Notes: generated from the letters alone by a model not told the origin. A DNA stretch of 64,000 nucleotides from Falsiruegeria litorea R37 (GCF_900172225.1 NZ_FWFO01000003.1:62001-126000), one strand, 5' to 3'. Positions 35,378 through 43,992 are shown, counted from the stretch's first letter. Numbers and translations: made by a program.

Positions 35378-36268
35378 CTAGACGATCCGATGCCCTGCAT
35401 CCCGCAATTGACGTGCCAATTCTGCAATGTGCGCCGGTCCTACTTCGCAACAGCCACCGACAATTGACGCCCCCTGTGCGACCCATCCCATAGCATGTTC
35501 CGCATAAGCCTCTGGCCCAAGGTCGGTTCGCTGCTCCAACGCATCAACGGTTGGGGCATCTTTCAAGAACCCCTCACTGATGCGGGTAAAGCCATTTGCA
35601 TAGGCCCCGAATGGGCGGCCAAAGCCCTTGACGATATCCAGCGCTGCAGGAATCGCCTCGGGGCGCGAACAATTGATAAGCACCGCCTCGGGATCAAACC
35701 GCTCAACCAATGCCGCAATGTCTGCCAACGGCTCGCCCGAGCGCAGATGGGTGCCGTCATCATCCATGACTGACAGGGCCAACCAGACCGGCTTGTCCGT
35801 GCCTTCAGCCCCACGCAGAGCACCTTCGGCTTCTTGCACAGAGCACACGGTTTCCAACAGGAACAGATCCACGCGATCTTTCATCATGTCCGCCAGTTCA
35901 CCGAACTTTTCCGCAGCATCATCCAGATCAGGTTTCAAATCCGGTCGGTAAGACGCCAGCAGGGGCCCCAGAGAGGCAGCAATTCGCCCGCTCCCCTGAC
36001 GGGCGCGTTCGGCCTGGGACACAGCACATTCGATCAGATCAGGCAATTGGTCTTCCATGTCGACACGCACCAACCTCGAACGATGAACCGCGTAGGTGTT
36101 GGTTGTGGCGACCGTGGCGCCTGCGTCGAAATAGGATTTGTGCACATCCCCCACCAATTCGGGATGGTCAATCATGACGCGGGTGGACCAGAGCGGCGTC
36201 GCCCGGTCACCGCTACGCTTGACCAGCTCTTGCCCGATTGAGCCATCCAGAAGAGTAATGTCAGCCAT
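35378..36268 (-). CDS. Homocysteine S-methyltransferase family protein
   Basis: The 296-residue protein is a zinc-dependent Pfam homocysteine methyltransferase: N-terminal LLDGSIGQELVKRSG, YFDAGATVATTNTYA, the first zinc ligand in LINCSRPEAI and the paired cysteines in VGGCCEVGPAHI. It would methylate homocysteine to methionine from betaine, S-methylmethionine or a sulfonium donor. Its length is nearer MmuM than animal BHMT. Clustering with dimethylglycine-dehydrogenase-like genes favours glycine betaine as donor, which is an inference. Confidence 0.87.
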   Translation of the reverse strand: MADITLLDGSIGQELVKRSGDRATPLWSTRVMIDHPELVGDVHKSYFDAGATVATTNTYAVHRSRLVRVDMEDQLPDLIECAVSQAERARQGSGRIAASLGPLLASYRPDLKPDLDDAAEKFGELADMMKDRVDLFLLETVCSVQEAEGALRGAEGTDKPVWLALSVMDDDGTHLRSGEPLADIAALVERFDPEAVLINCSRPEAIPAALDIVKGFGRPFGAYANGFTRISEGFLKDAPTVDALEQRTDLGPEAYAEHAMGWVAQGASIVGGCCEVGPAHIAELARQLRDAGHRIV

Positions 36269-36280
36269 TCAAATGTCTCC

Positions 36281-37333
36281 TTAGGGGATCAGCACCAGTT
36301 TACCCGGCAGCGTCTTGCTTTCAAATTCCGCCTGGGCCTGAGCGATATCGCGAAGCGGGTAGGTTTTCGAGATCAAGGGTCGGATTTTTCCGGCGTTCAT
36401 AAGCCCGACCAGTCGGCCAAAAACCTCTGCCGATTGATAAGTGCAGCCGTGTATCGTGATGTCGCGCAGATAAATTTCGCGCAAATCGGCCTGCACCATC
36501 GGCCCTGCGATGGCGCCCGAACAGGCGTAATGCCCACCAGGCTTCAAGGCCAGGATAAGATCGGCCCAGGCTGCCCCGCCGACCACGTCAATGACCACAT
36601 CATAGGTGCCATTTGGGAGAGGCGCGCCGCGATCAATAGTGCTTGATGCGCCCTGCCCCAAAACAATCTCGGCCTTGGATGCGCTGGTCACACCGGTCAC
36701 AGTGGCCCCTCGCAACGCGGCCAATTGAACGGCCGCCAGCCCAACGCCACCCGACGCCCCGGTGATCAGCACCTGATGACCGGCGGTTACGCCTGCGCGG
36801 GTCAACAGGTTCTCGGCCGTTCCAAACGCGCATGGAATGGCGGCAATTTCCTGATCAGAGAGAGGGGAGGTCGAAACATCATACAAGTCGTCCGCCTCAA
36901 CCAGGCAATACTGTGCAAACGCACCATCCATCTCGGACCCCAAAGCGATGAAACCTTGCGGATTGCCCGTACGCGGGCGCGGTAAGTTGATTGGACAGGT
37001 CACGCGCTGCCCCGGTTCAAACCCAGTATCAGAACCAACTGCCACCACATGACCACACAGATCACCACCTTGGATGCGCGGAAACGCCAGCGCGCCACCC
37101 CATCCGCCTGCATCGACGTCCTGATCCACGTCCGAGGTCGCCCCCGTCACATCCGACGAATACCAGCCCACGCGCGTGTTGATGTCCGTGTTGTTCACAC
37201 CCGCCGCTGCAACGCGTACCAAAACTTGTCCCGGTCCGGGCGTTGGCACGGGAATGTCTTCACGCCAGTCCAGCATCTCTGGCCCGCCATGGCCGGTCAG
37301 GTAAACGCCCTGCATGGTGTCGGGAATGGTCAC
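36281..37333 (-). CDS. Zinc-type alcohol dehydrogenase superfamily (MDR) protein
   Basis: The 350-residue protein has an MDR GroES-like domain (MQGVYLTGHGGPEMLDW, GQVLVRVAAAGVNNTDIN, GGDLCGHVVAVG) and a Rossmann domain (HQVLITGASGGVGLAAVQLA). The GVNNTD motif is typical of quinone-oxidoreductase-like, zinc-free members. GTG 37333 is chosen because AAGGAG lies 7 bases upstream and it clears the cupin stop. Substrate is unknown; an NADPH-linked reductase or dehydrogenase of a C1 or aldehyde intermediate is possible. Confidence 0.8.
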   Translation of the reverse strand: MTIPDTMQGVYLTGHGGPEMLDWREDIPVPTPGPGQVLVRVAAAGVNNTDINTRVGWYSSDVTGATSDVDQDVDAGGWGGALAFPRIQGGDLCGHVVAVGSDTGFEPGQRVTCPINLPRPRTGNPQGFIALGSEMDGAFAQYCLVEADDLYDVSTSPLSDQEIAAIPCAFGTAENLLTRAGVTAGHQVLITGASGGVGLAAVQLAALRGATVTGVTSASKAEIVLGQGASSTIDRGAPLPNGTYDVVIDVVGGAAWADLILALKPGGHYACSGAIAGPMVQADLREIYLRDITIHGCTYQSAEVFGRLVGLMNAGKIRPLISKTYPLRDIAQAQAEFESKTLPGKLVLIP

Positions 37334-37337
37334 CGGT

Positions 37338-37814
37338 TCACTCCTTGTCATCAGGGTGTGGCGGCACTGGGCCCAGTTGAACGATGTCATATTTGGCGTT
37401 GAGCTCGGCCATCTTCGCCTCGTCCGCAAAGTCGGCCTCAGTCATTGTTGCCAACTCGGCCAGAAACAGATCGAACCCCGCCGGTTGAAAGATCATCAAC
37501 ATCCGGGCCGGTTGGCCATGAGCCACGCGGCACGCATGTGGCACACCCGGCGGCACATGCAGCGTCGCTCCAGCCCCACACCGATGCCAATCGCCATCGA
37601 CGTAGAAATCGATCTCTCCCTCCAAGACATAGAACGTCTCGGCATGGGTGTCGTGGCGGTGCAACCCCAAGGCAAAGCTGGCCTTGAGGTTGTCTTCCAT
37701 CAATGTATACGCCCCGCCCGATTGCTCGGACGAGACTTTGACAAAGGTATGGTCGTTCTCCCAGTCATAATTCGGGCCTTCCCCGACCCGGTTCAGAGTG
37801 TAGCGTTCGGCCAT
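37338..37814 (-). CDS. Cupin domain protein
   Basis: The 158-residue protein is a single-domain cupin. Motif 1 is GLHRHDTHAETFYVLEGEIDFYVDG (metal ligands His, His, Glu) and motif 2 GATLHVPPGVPHACRV. It could be a metal-dependent enzyme or a small-molecule binder; sequence does not decide. It lies between the second FAD/GcvT gene (21 bp upstream) and the MDR gene (5-bp gap), so it is clearly in the same operon. Confidence 0.85.
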   Translation of the reverse strand: MAERYTLNRVGEGPNYDWENDHTFVKVSSEQSGGAYTLMEDNLKASFALGLHRHDTHAETFYVLEGEIDFYVDGDWHRCGAGATLHVPPGVPHACRVAHGQPARMLMIFQPAGFDLFLAELATMTEADFADEAKMAELNAKYDIVQLGPVPPHPDDKE

Positions 37815-37835
37815 ACCTTGTCCTTTCTCAGAGCA

Positions 37836-40283
37836 TCATGCGCGCAGACGCTCGTTTGCGGGATCCCACAGCGGTTGGTCTTCTTGTACCACGGCGCGAC
37901 ATTTCTGACCGTAGATTTCGACCTCCAGTTCGGTGCCCGGCTGTGCCAGCTCGGCGCGCACCATGCCCAGCGCAATGGACTTGCCAACGCGGTAGCCCCA
38001 GCCGCCACTGGTGGTTTCACCAACGATCTCGTCACCTGACCAGATGCAGGACATATAGGGCGCGTCCGCATCCCCGGCCTCAACCGTCAGCGTGACAAAG
38101 GACTTCTTCACGCCCTGCTGCCTTTCGTTCTGGATAGCGGCCTTTCCCGGGAAATCCTGCGGCTTGTCAAGCTTGACGAACCGGCCCAGACCACCTTCGA
38201 GCAGTGAGTAATCGGTGCTCAGATCACCTTTCCACGCGCGATAGCCTTTTTCCAGACGCAGGGAGTTCAGCGCATACATGCCGAACGGTTTGGCGCCTGC
38301 CTCCAGAATGGCTTCGTAGATTGCGGGCATGTCTTCGTTTAGCGCGTGCACTTCCCAGCCCAGCTCGCCAGCAAAAGACACGCGCACCAGATGCGCAGGA
38401 CGGCCCGCTACGGTGGCAGCCTGATGGGTCAACCAACCGGTCGACAGATCGGCATCCGACATGCCAGCCAGCAGATCGCGCGATTTGGGGCCGGTGACGA
38501 TCAGCGTGTCGCGGGTGGTGGTGACGTCCATAACGGTCACACCTGCGGGCATTGCGTTCACCAGGATATCTCGGTCATGCCACTGCGCGGTTGCAGCGGT
38601 GATCATCACGAACTCATCCTCGCCCAGACGCATGCAGGACATTTCAGTCAGGATACGGCCACGGCTGTCCGAGACATAGACCAGGTTGATTCGGCCAACC
38701 TTGGGCAGGCCACCGGTGACCAGACCGCGCAGCGCCTCGGCCGCGCCTTCCCCGCTCAGGTAGAACCGCGAGAAACCCGGCAGGTCGAGCACGCCAACGC
38801 CGTCACGCACGGCTTCGCACTCTTCCTTGATACGTTGCTCCCACGGACCCGAGCGGCCCCAGGTGTGCGTTGCTTCCAGCGAAGTGTCGTCGCCTTCTTG
38901 CGCAAACCAGTTCGCACGTTCCCAGCCGTTGTAAACCCCCATGACGCCACCGAGCTCTTTGACCTTGGCGTGAACCGGCGACAGCTTCTTATCGCGCGCG
39001 GCTGGCCATTCGTGGTGCGGGAAGTGCATGGCATATTCGTTGCCGTAAACCTCCATGCCCTTCTGGTTGCAGTAATCCTGATCGGTGTAGTCGGTGTAGC
39101 GGCGCGGATCGACGGCCCACATGTCCCACTCGGTGTGACCGTCAACGATCCATTCGGCCAGCACCTTGCCGGCACCGCCACCCTGGGCGATGCCAAAGGT
39201 AAAGGTGTGCGCCTCAAACGCGTTCTTGACGCCGGGCATCGGGCCGATCATCGGCAGGCCGTCGGGTGCGTAAGGGATCGGGCCGTTGATGACGCTGCTG
39301 ACGCCGGATGTCTGCATCAGCGGCACGCGTTCCATGGCGTCCGTCACGATGTCTTCGATCCGGTCCAGGTCTTCCTGCCACAGCTGGAAGCTGAAATCCT
39401 CGGGCATCTTGTCGTCGTCGCTCAGCCAGTGGCCTTTGCAGTTCGGTTCATACGGGCCCAGGTTATAGCCGTGCTTTTCCTGACGCAGGTAATAGGACAC
39501 ATCCACATCCCGGATCAGAGGCAGCTTGCCGCCGTGTTCCTTGGACCAGGCCTCGACCTCGGGGATCTGTTCGGTCAGCAGGTACTGGTGCTCCATCACC
39601 ATCGACGGAACGGTGCGACCGCCGTAGGGCAAGAACCATTCGCCAATACGCTGCGCATAGTAACCGGCGGCGTTCACCACATAATCACAGGCGATGTCGC
39701 CCTTATCGGTGTGAACGGTCCAGGTGCCATCGTCGTGCTGCGTCACGCCGGTCGCCGGGCAGAAGCGGATGATCTTTTGGCCCATATCGCGCGCGCCTTT
39801 GGCCAGCGCCTGTGTGACCTGTGCCGGGTCGATGTCGCCGTCCGAAGGATCCCACAAAACACCTGCCAGGTCATGGGTTTCAAGGAACGGGTAACGCTCT
39901 TTCGCCTCTTCGGGCGTCCACATCTCCATCTCGATGCCTTGATAGCGACCCATCGACATGGCGCGTTCGAATTCCTGCATCCGCTCTTTGGTATGCGCCA
40001 GACGGATCGAGCCCGACTGGTGATAGTTCATCGGGTAATCGACCTCTTCGGCCAGCCCGGAATAAAGCTCGGTCGAATAGCGCTGCATGTTCATGATCGA
40101 CCACGAGGTCGAGAACGTCGGCACGTTGCCCGCAGCATGCCAGGTGGAACCGGCGGTCAGCTCGTTCTTTTCGAGTAGAACGCAGTCGGTCCAGCCTTTT
40201 TTGGCCAGATGATACAGCGACGAACAGCCGACAACGCCGCCGCCGATGATGACCACACGGGCCTTGGTTGGGAAATCAGACAT
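37836..40283 (-). CDS. FAD-dependent dehydrogenase with GcvT domain, second paralogue
   Basis: The 815-residue protein is a paralogue of the 31.8-34.3 kb gene with the same layout: FAD fold VVIIGGGVVGCSSLYHL, AGSTWHAAG with the FAD-linking His49, then DAO, FAO_M and GcvT domains ending in DQPLWDPANERLRA. TAGSTWHAAG is closer to animal dimethylglycine dehydrogenase than the first copy. Two paralogues in one island suggest successive demethylations, such as dimethylglycine then sarcosine, or different methylamines. The ATG has GAGGAG upstream. Confidence 0.88.
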   Translation of the reverse strand: MSDFPTKARVVIIGGGVVGCSSLYHLAKKGWTDCVLLEKNELTAGSTWHAAGNVPTFSTSWSIMNMQRYSTELYSGLAEEVDYPMNYHQSGSIRLAHTKERMQEFERAMSMGRYQGIEMEMWTPEEAKERYPFLETHDLAGVLWDPSDGDIDPAQVTQALAKGARDMGQKIIRFCPATGVTQHDDGTWTVHTDKGDIACDYVVNAAGYYAQRIGEWFLPYGGRTVPSMVMEHQYLLTEQIPEVEAWSKEHGGKLPLIRDVDVSYYLRQEKHGYNLGPYEPNCKGHWLSDDDKMPEDFSFQLWQEDLDRIEDIVTDAMERVPLMQTSGVSSVINGPIPYAPDGLPMIGPMPGVKNAFEAHTFTFGIAQGGGAGKVLAEWIVDGHTEWDMWAVDPRRYTDYTDQDYCNQKGMEVYGNEYAMHFPHHEWPAARDKKLSPVHAKVKELGGVMGVYNGWERANWFAQEGDDTSLEATHTWGRSGPWEQRIKEECEAVRDGVGVLDLPGFSRFYLSGEGAAEALRGLVTGGLPKVGRINLVYVSDSRGRILTEMSCMRLGEDEFVMITAATAQWHDRDILVNAMPAGVTVMDVTTTRDTLIVTGPKSRDLLAGMSDADLSTGWLTHQAATVAGRPAHLVRVSFAGELGWEVHALNEDMPAIYEAILEAGAKPFGMYALNSLRLEKGYRAWKGDLSTDYSLLEGGLGRFVKLDKPQDFPGKAAIQNERQQGVKKSFVTLTVEAGDADAPYMSCIWSGDEIVGETTSGGWGYRVGKSIALGMVRAELAQPGTELEVEIYGQKCRAVVQEDQPLWDPANERLRA

Positions 40284-40295
40284 GATGCTCCTCAT

Positions 40296-40667
40296 TCAGT
40301 CCTTTTGCGGCAAACCGTCCGCAATGTCGTAATAATCGCCCTTTGAGGCGGTGAAGATGTGCTTGGACAGTTTCAGGCCCGTAGGTCCGTCCACTGCGCC
40401 AAGCGCAAAGCTGGTTGTGTCTTCGTCGCGGGCCTTCCAGAACAGGAATGACCCACAACGCGGGCAACTGCCGCGTTTGGCCAGATCGCTGGCCTGGTAC
40501 CAGCTGACGTCGCCGGTGATCATCAGTTCGGTGTCGGGCACATAGGCCGACGACCAGATACCGCCCGATTGCTTGCGGCACTGGCCGCAATGGCACATCG
40601 ATGTGCCTTGCGGCGTAGCCGCGGTTTCAAAGCGGATGTCTCCGCACAGGCAAGATCCCTTGATCAT
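40296..40667 (-). CDS. GFA family protein (glutathione-dependent formaldehyde-activating type)
   Basis: The 123-residue protein has the zinc-binding cysteines of the GFA/CENP-V family: CLCG (6-9), CHCGQCRK (25-32) and CPRCGS (about 77-82). Gfa was proposed to condense formaldehyde with glutathione, although later work questioned catalysis. N-demethylation by the neighbouring genes can release formaldehyde, so a detoxifying role fits. It lies 12 bp before the second FAD/GcvT gene and overlaps the LysE gene by four bases. Confidence 0.85.
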   Translation of the reverse strand: MIKGSCLCGDIRFETAATPQGTSMCHCGQCRKQSGGIWSSAYVPDTELMITGDVSWYQASDLAKRGSCPRCGSFLFWKARDEDTTSFALGAVDGPTGLKLSKHIFTASKGDYYDIADGLPQKD

Positions 40668-41293
40668 TGTGCTCCCCCTGTTTGTGGCGCGCCGCTGGCC
40701 CCCAACAACACCCCGTAGATGATGAAACAGACGGCCATGACCCGACGCACCGAAGTGTTGAACACGGCACCCAAAGCAGCACGCCCCATGATCGCGCCCA
40801 GCAAGGTGAACCCGGTGTAGCTGAGTGCTGTTAGCGCCAGTGCGGTTGGCATGATCACCGTCATCTGTCCCCAGATCGGGACATCCGGCTGCACGAACTG
40901 TGAAAACGCCGCCAGATAGCCCGCGACGCTCTTTGGGTTGATCGTCGCCACGGCCAAAGCGTGCAGATAGACCTGCCGCGCCGGGCGCACTTCGGAGGGC
41001 GCGGGTTTACTTGCGTTGATCCAGCCGCGAATGCCCAGGTAGATCAGGAACCCGGCCCCGATCATCTTGGCCACTAAAAAGGCGGTCGGAGACGTGGCAA
41101 TCAAGGCAGTGACCCCAAGTGCAGAGAGGACCAGAAACGCACAGGCCTGCGTGAGGATTGCCAGCACTCCGACCATGGCCCGCGTGAACGGCAGGCTCAT
41201 CCCGTTGGAAATGCAATTCACCGCGTTTGGTCCCGGCGTGGTGACAAAGACCAGCCAGAACAGCGCGAATATGGTCCAGGCCTCAAAACTCAT
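40664..41293 (-). CDS. LysE-family exporter
   Basis: The 209-residue protein has about six membrane helices and LysE/RhtB features: VFVTTPGPNAVNCISNGMSLPFTRAMVGVLA, FLIYLGIRGWINA and NPKSVAGYLAAFSQFV. The family exports amino acids such as lysine, threonine or homoserine lactone. Context suggests export or overflow control of an amino-acid-like product of the demethylation pathway. The start with AGGAAAGGG is preferred over the long upstream frame, which overlaps the regulator gene. Confidence 0.88.
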   Translation of the reverse strand: MSFEAWTIFALFWLVFVTTPGPNAVNCISNGMSLPFTRAMVGVLAILTQACAFLVLSALGVTALIATSPTAFLVAKMIGAGFLIYLGIRGWINASKPAPSEVRPARQVYLHALAVATINPKSVAGYLAAFSQFVQPDVPIWGQMTVIMPTALALTALSYTGFTLLGAIMGRAALGAVFNTSVRRVMAVCFIIYGVLLGASGAPQTGGAQ

Positions 41294-41306
41294 CAGTACC
41301 CTTTCC

Positions 41307-41876
41307 TCAATAGACCGGAGGCGCGATGACCCAGACGGCCACGGCAGGCTCGTCATAGGGGTTGGACCATTGGTAGGGCTCGTGTTTGATCCGAAAGCTG
41401 TCGCCCGGACCAACCGTAAACGTGCGCTCTCCGATCATCAGGTCCAGATGACCCGAGACCATGTAGCCCACTTCCTGCGTCGGACGGTTGGCCGGTTTCT
41501 GCATTCTGGACTTTGGGCGAAAGGTGGAATGCACCATTTCGAAATCATCGGTCAGATCGGGCGAAAGCAGTTCTTCGACCAACCCTTCTTCACCTGCACC
41601 CATAGGACGACGGGTACCCGCACGCACAATGTAGCCCTGCTCGCTCGCAGGCGCCGCAGAATGCGCAAAGAGCATCGACATCGGCACGCCAAGACATTCT
41701 GCGATTTGCCGCAAGTCCGAGATCGAAGGGTCCGACATGTCCCGTTCAACCTGGCTGAACCACCCGACAGAGCGCCCCAGCCGCCCGGCAATCTCGCTGA
41801 GCGTCAACCCCCGCGCCTTGCGCAGCGCGCGAATATCGGCGCCCAAGGTTGCGCTTTGTGGGGCCTGGGTGTTCAC
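41307..41876 (-). CDS. XRE-family regulator with C-terminal cupin domain
   Basis: The 189-residue protein has an N-terminal helix-turn-helix (LGADIRALRKARGLTLSEIAGRLGRSVGWFSQVERDMSDPSISDL) and a C-terminal cupin (VGYMVSGHLDLMIGERTFTVGPGDSFRIKHEPYQWSNP). This is the PuuR-like architecture, often controlling amine catabolism. GTG 41876 is preferred over TTG 41879 because AGGAG is 6 bases upstream. Two inverted repeats directly before the gene are likely operators. It heads the minus-strand island and is a candidate repressor of it. Confidence 0.87.
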   Translation of the reverse strand: MNTQAPQSATLGADIRALRKARGLTLSEIAGRLGRSVGWFSQVERDMSDPSISDLRQIAECLGVPMSMLFAHSAAPASEQGYIVRAGTRRPMGAGEEGLVEELLSPDLTDDFEMVHSTFRPKSRMQKPANRPTQEVGYMVSGHLDLMIGERTFTVGPGDSFRIKHEPYQWSNPYDEPAVAVWVIAPPVY

Positions 41877-41896
41877 CAATCGCTCCTTTCACAGGT

Positions 41897-41923
41897 CGTG
41901 AAAATTTCTCCTCATTTTTCACG
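41897..41923. promoter_or_regulatory. Operator-like inverted repeat 1 before the XRE-cupin gene
   Basis: cgtgaaaa (41897-41904) is exactly inverted at 41916-41923, with an 11-bp spacer, about 20 bp upstream of the gene start. It is a likely autoregulatory site. Confidence 0.6.
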
Positions 41924-41937
41924 ATCACCCGAATCAC

Positions 41938-41961
41938 TGAAAAATCCAAGTGTTTTTTCAC
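41938..41961. promoter_or_regulatory. Operator-like inverted repeat 2 before the XRE-cupin gene
   Basis: tgaaaaaa (41938-41945) is inverted at 41954-41961 with an 8-bp spacer. It shares the TGAAAA half-site with repeat 1. Coordinates may be off by one base. Confidence 0.55.
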
Positions 41962-42004
41962 GGGGATTGAAACTTTCTGATTGCTGCCTCATGTGTGCGG
42001 GCAC

Positions 42005-42292
42005 ATGGAACAGAACTCACTCCTCTGGAATGCCATCATTTATGTCTGGGCCATCAATGGCTTGACCCTGGTGCTGTTCGCCTGGGACAAACTGTGCGCG
42101 CGCTGGAAGTGGCGCCGCGTTCCAGAACACTTTCTGCTGTGGCTGGCGGTTTTGGGCGGCTCTCCGGCGGCCTATCTGGCGCGCTGGCTGTTCCGACACA
42201 AAACAAAAAAGCAGCCATTTTCACGATGGCTGCTTTCGATTCTGTTGTTTCAGATCACTGTGGGCGTGATTCTAGCGGGCAAATACCTGTGA
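42005..42292 (+). CDS. DUF1294 small membrane protein
   Basis: The 95-residue protein has three predicted membrane helices, and the DUF1294 signature FAWDKLCARWKWRRVPEHFLLWLAVLGGSPAAYLARWLFRHKTKK. Its function is unknown. ATG 42005 is chosen; an upstream TTG (about 41981) is the alternative, and neither has a strong ribosome site. Its last 21 bases overlap the convergent fRMsr gene, and a minus-strand terminator for that gene lies inside this coding sequence. Confidence 0.8.
   Translation: MEQNSLLWNAIIYVWAINGLTLVLFAWDKLCARWKWRRVPEHFLLWLAVLGGSPAAYLARWLFRHKTKKQPFSRWLLSILLFQITVGVILAGKYL
42199..42236 (-). terminator. Intrinsic terminator of the fRMsr gene, inside the convergent DUF1294 gene
   Basis: On the minus strand an 11-bp perfect stem (42236-42226 with 42218-42208) and a 7-nt loop are followed by a T-run interrupted by G. 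It starts 36 bp after the fRMsr stop codon. On the plus strand no T-run follows. Confidence 0.8.
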
Positions 42293-42724
42293 CAGGATAG
42301 ATGCCAGAGCATCCGCATCTTCTTGGGTGAAGGCATCCGGTTGATCGCTGTCGATATCGAAGACCGCAATCACCTCGCCCCTGGTGTTGTGGACTGGCAG
42401 CACCAATTCGGACCGGGTCGAGGTGGCACATGCAATGTGGCCTGGAAACGCCTCGACATCCGGAACCAGCTGAACCTCGCCCGTCCGCGCGGCCGCTCCG
42501 CAGACACCCCGCGCAAACGGGATGACCAGGCACCCATGACCGCCTTGATAGGGCCCGATCTTGAGCAATTCAGGCTCGGTCACGCGATAGAAGCCCGTCC
42601 AATCGAACCGATCGTCCGAATGGTGCACCTCGCAAGTCACCGTGGCCATCAGGGCGACCTCGTCTGTTTCGCCCTCGGTCAGCGAGGCGATTGTGGTGGC
42701 CAGAGTGTCATAATTCGCGCGCAT
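42272..42724 (-). CDS. msrC: Free methionine-(R)-sulfoxide reductase (GAF domain)
   Basis: The 150-residue GAF protein keeps the three cysteines of fRMsr: Cys65 (GGHGCLVIPF), Cys75 (ARGVCGAAA) and Cys99 (PGHIACAT). IGPYQG and DWTGFY are also typical. The enzyme reduces free methionine-R-sulfoxide with thioredoxin, so it repairs oxidised methionine. Its 3' end overlaps the DUF1294 gene. Confidence 0.88.
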   Translation of the reverse strand: MRANYDTLATTIASLTEGETDEVALMATVTCEVHHSDDRFDWTGFYRVTEPELLKIGPYQGGHGCLVIPFARGVCGAAARTGEVQLVPDVEAFPGHIACATSTRSELVLPVHNTRGEVIAVFDIDSDQPDAFTQEDADALASILSQVFAR

Positions 42725-42751
42725 GTCGTGCTCCGCTTGTGAAAGGGGTCG

Positions 42752-42783
42752 GGGGGCGCTGCCCCCTCTTGAGCCAAAGGCTC
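42752..42783. repeat. Paired intergenic hairpins after the thiolase gene
   Basis: gggggc (42752-42757) with gccccc (42761-42766) and gagcc (42771-42775) with ggctc (42779-42783) form two adjacent small hairpins between the thiolase stop and the fRMsr start. Similar paired hairpins occur in other Rhodobacteraceae as far as I recall, but only one copy was noticed here. Confidence 0.45.
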
Positions 42784-42819
42784 AATTCATCCCCGCCGTA
42801 TTTGAAACAAAAAGAAGGG

Positions 42820-43992
42820 TCAAACCCGCTCGATCGCGATGGCCGTGCCTTCTCCGCCACCGATACAGATGGCGGCGATGCCGCGCTTGAGACCGCGCTT
42901 TTCCAGAGCGTTCAGCAGCGTGACCATGATCCGCGCGCCCGAGGCACCAATCGGGTGGCCCAGTGCGCAGGCGCCGCCGTTCACGTTCACCTTGTCGCGC
43001 GAAAGACCCATTTCACGCATGAACGCCATGGGAACCACGGCAAAGGCTTCGTTGACCTCCCACAGATCGACGTCGTCGGCGGTCCACCCCAAGCGGTCGA
43101 GCAGCTTTTGCGCGGCTGGAACCGGGGCCGTCGTGAACAGGCCGGGCGCCTGAGCGTGGCTGGCATGGCCCAGGACGCGCGCACGGATGGTGAGGCCCTG
43201 CTCTTCGGCCGCCTCGGCTGAGGCCAGCACCAGAGCCGCCGCGCCATCCGAAATCGAAGAGGCGTTGGCAGCAGTCACTGTTCCATCCTTGCGAAAGGCC
43301 GGTTTCAGCGTTGGGATCTTGTCGGGACGCGCCGATTTGGGCTGCTCGTCCGCGTCGACGAGCACCTCTCCCTTGCGAGACTTGAGTGTCATGGGCGCGA
43401 TTTCTCTATCGAACGCACCGCTGTCTTGCGCCGCGAGAGCGTTCGAGAGGGACTTGAGCGCATATTCGTCCTGCGCTTCGCGGGTGAACTGATAGGTTTC
43501 GGCGCAGTCTTCGGCAAAGGTGCCCATCAGGCGGCCCTTGTCGTAGGCATCTTCTAGACCATCCAAGAACATGTGGTCGATCACCTGACCATGACCAATG
43601 CGGGCACCCCCGCGCATCTTGGGCAGCAGGTAGGGCGCGTTTGACATGCTCTCCATCCCGCCCGCGATCATCGTGTCGGCGTGGCCCAAAGCAATCTGGT
43701 CAAAGGCCATCATTGCCGCCTTCATGCCCGAACCGCACATTTTGTTAAGGGTGGTCGCAGGCACCTCTTCGCCCAACCCCCCGGCAAATCCAGCCTGGCG
43801 CGCAGGTGCCTGGCCTTGGCCCGCGGGCAATACGCAGCCCATCAGGACCTCGTCCACAGTGTCCGTGCCGGCCCCGGACAACGCAGCCCGAATCGCGACT
43901 CCGCCCAGTTCTGCGGCTTCGACCCCATCAAATGCGCCTTGAAATCCGCCCATGGGCGTGCGTGCAGCCCCGGCGATAACAACCTCTTTCAT
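42820..43992 (-). CDS. Acetyl-CoA C-acyltransferase (thiolase)
   Basis: The 390-residue enzyme condenses or cleaves acyl-CoAs. The nucleophilic Cys86 is in TTLNKMCGSGM, and the C-terminal GGACALGHPIGASGAR and CIGGGEGTAIAIERV carry the other catalytic residues. Length and motifs fit the PhaA/AtoB biosynthetic type, though a beta-oxidation role is not excluded. The ATG follows AGGAGG; a longer upstream frame overlaps the divergent STAS gene. Confidence 0.93.
   Translation of the reverse strand: MKEVVIAGAARTPMGGFQGAFDGVEAAELGGVAIRAALSGAGTDTVDEVLMGCVLPAGQGQAPARQAGFAGGLGEEVPATTLNKMCGSGMKAAMMAFDQIALGHADTMIAGGMESMSNAPYLLPKMRGGARIGHGQVIDHMFLDGLEDAYDKGRLMGTFAEDCAETYQFTREAQDEYALKSLSNALAAQDSGAFDREIAPMTLKSRKGEVLVDADEQPKSARPDKIPTLKPAFRKDGTVTAANASSISDGAAALVLASAEAAEEQGLTIRARVLGHASHAQAPGLFTTAPVPAAQKLLDRLGWTADDVDLWEVNEAFAVVPMAFMREMGLSRDKVNVNGGACALGHPIGASGARIMVTLLNALEKRGLKRGIAAICIGGGEGTAIAIERV

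Noticed and set aside
31784-40178. Long plus-strand frames over both FAD/GcvT genes
   Set aside because: Both are mirror images of clear coding sequences, and they share composition only because the sense genes are paralogues.
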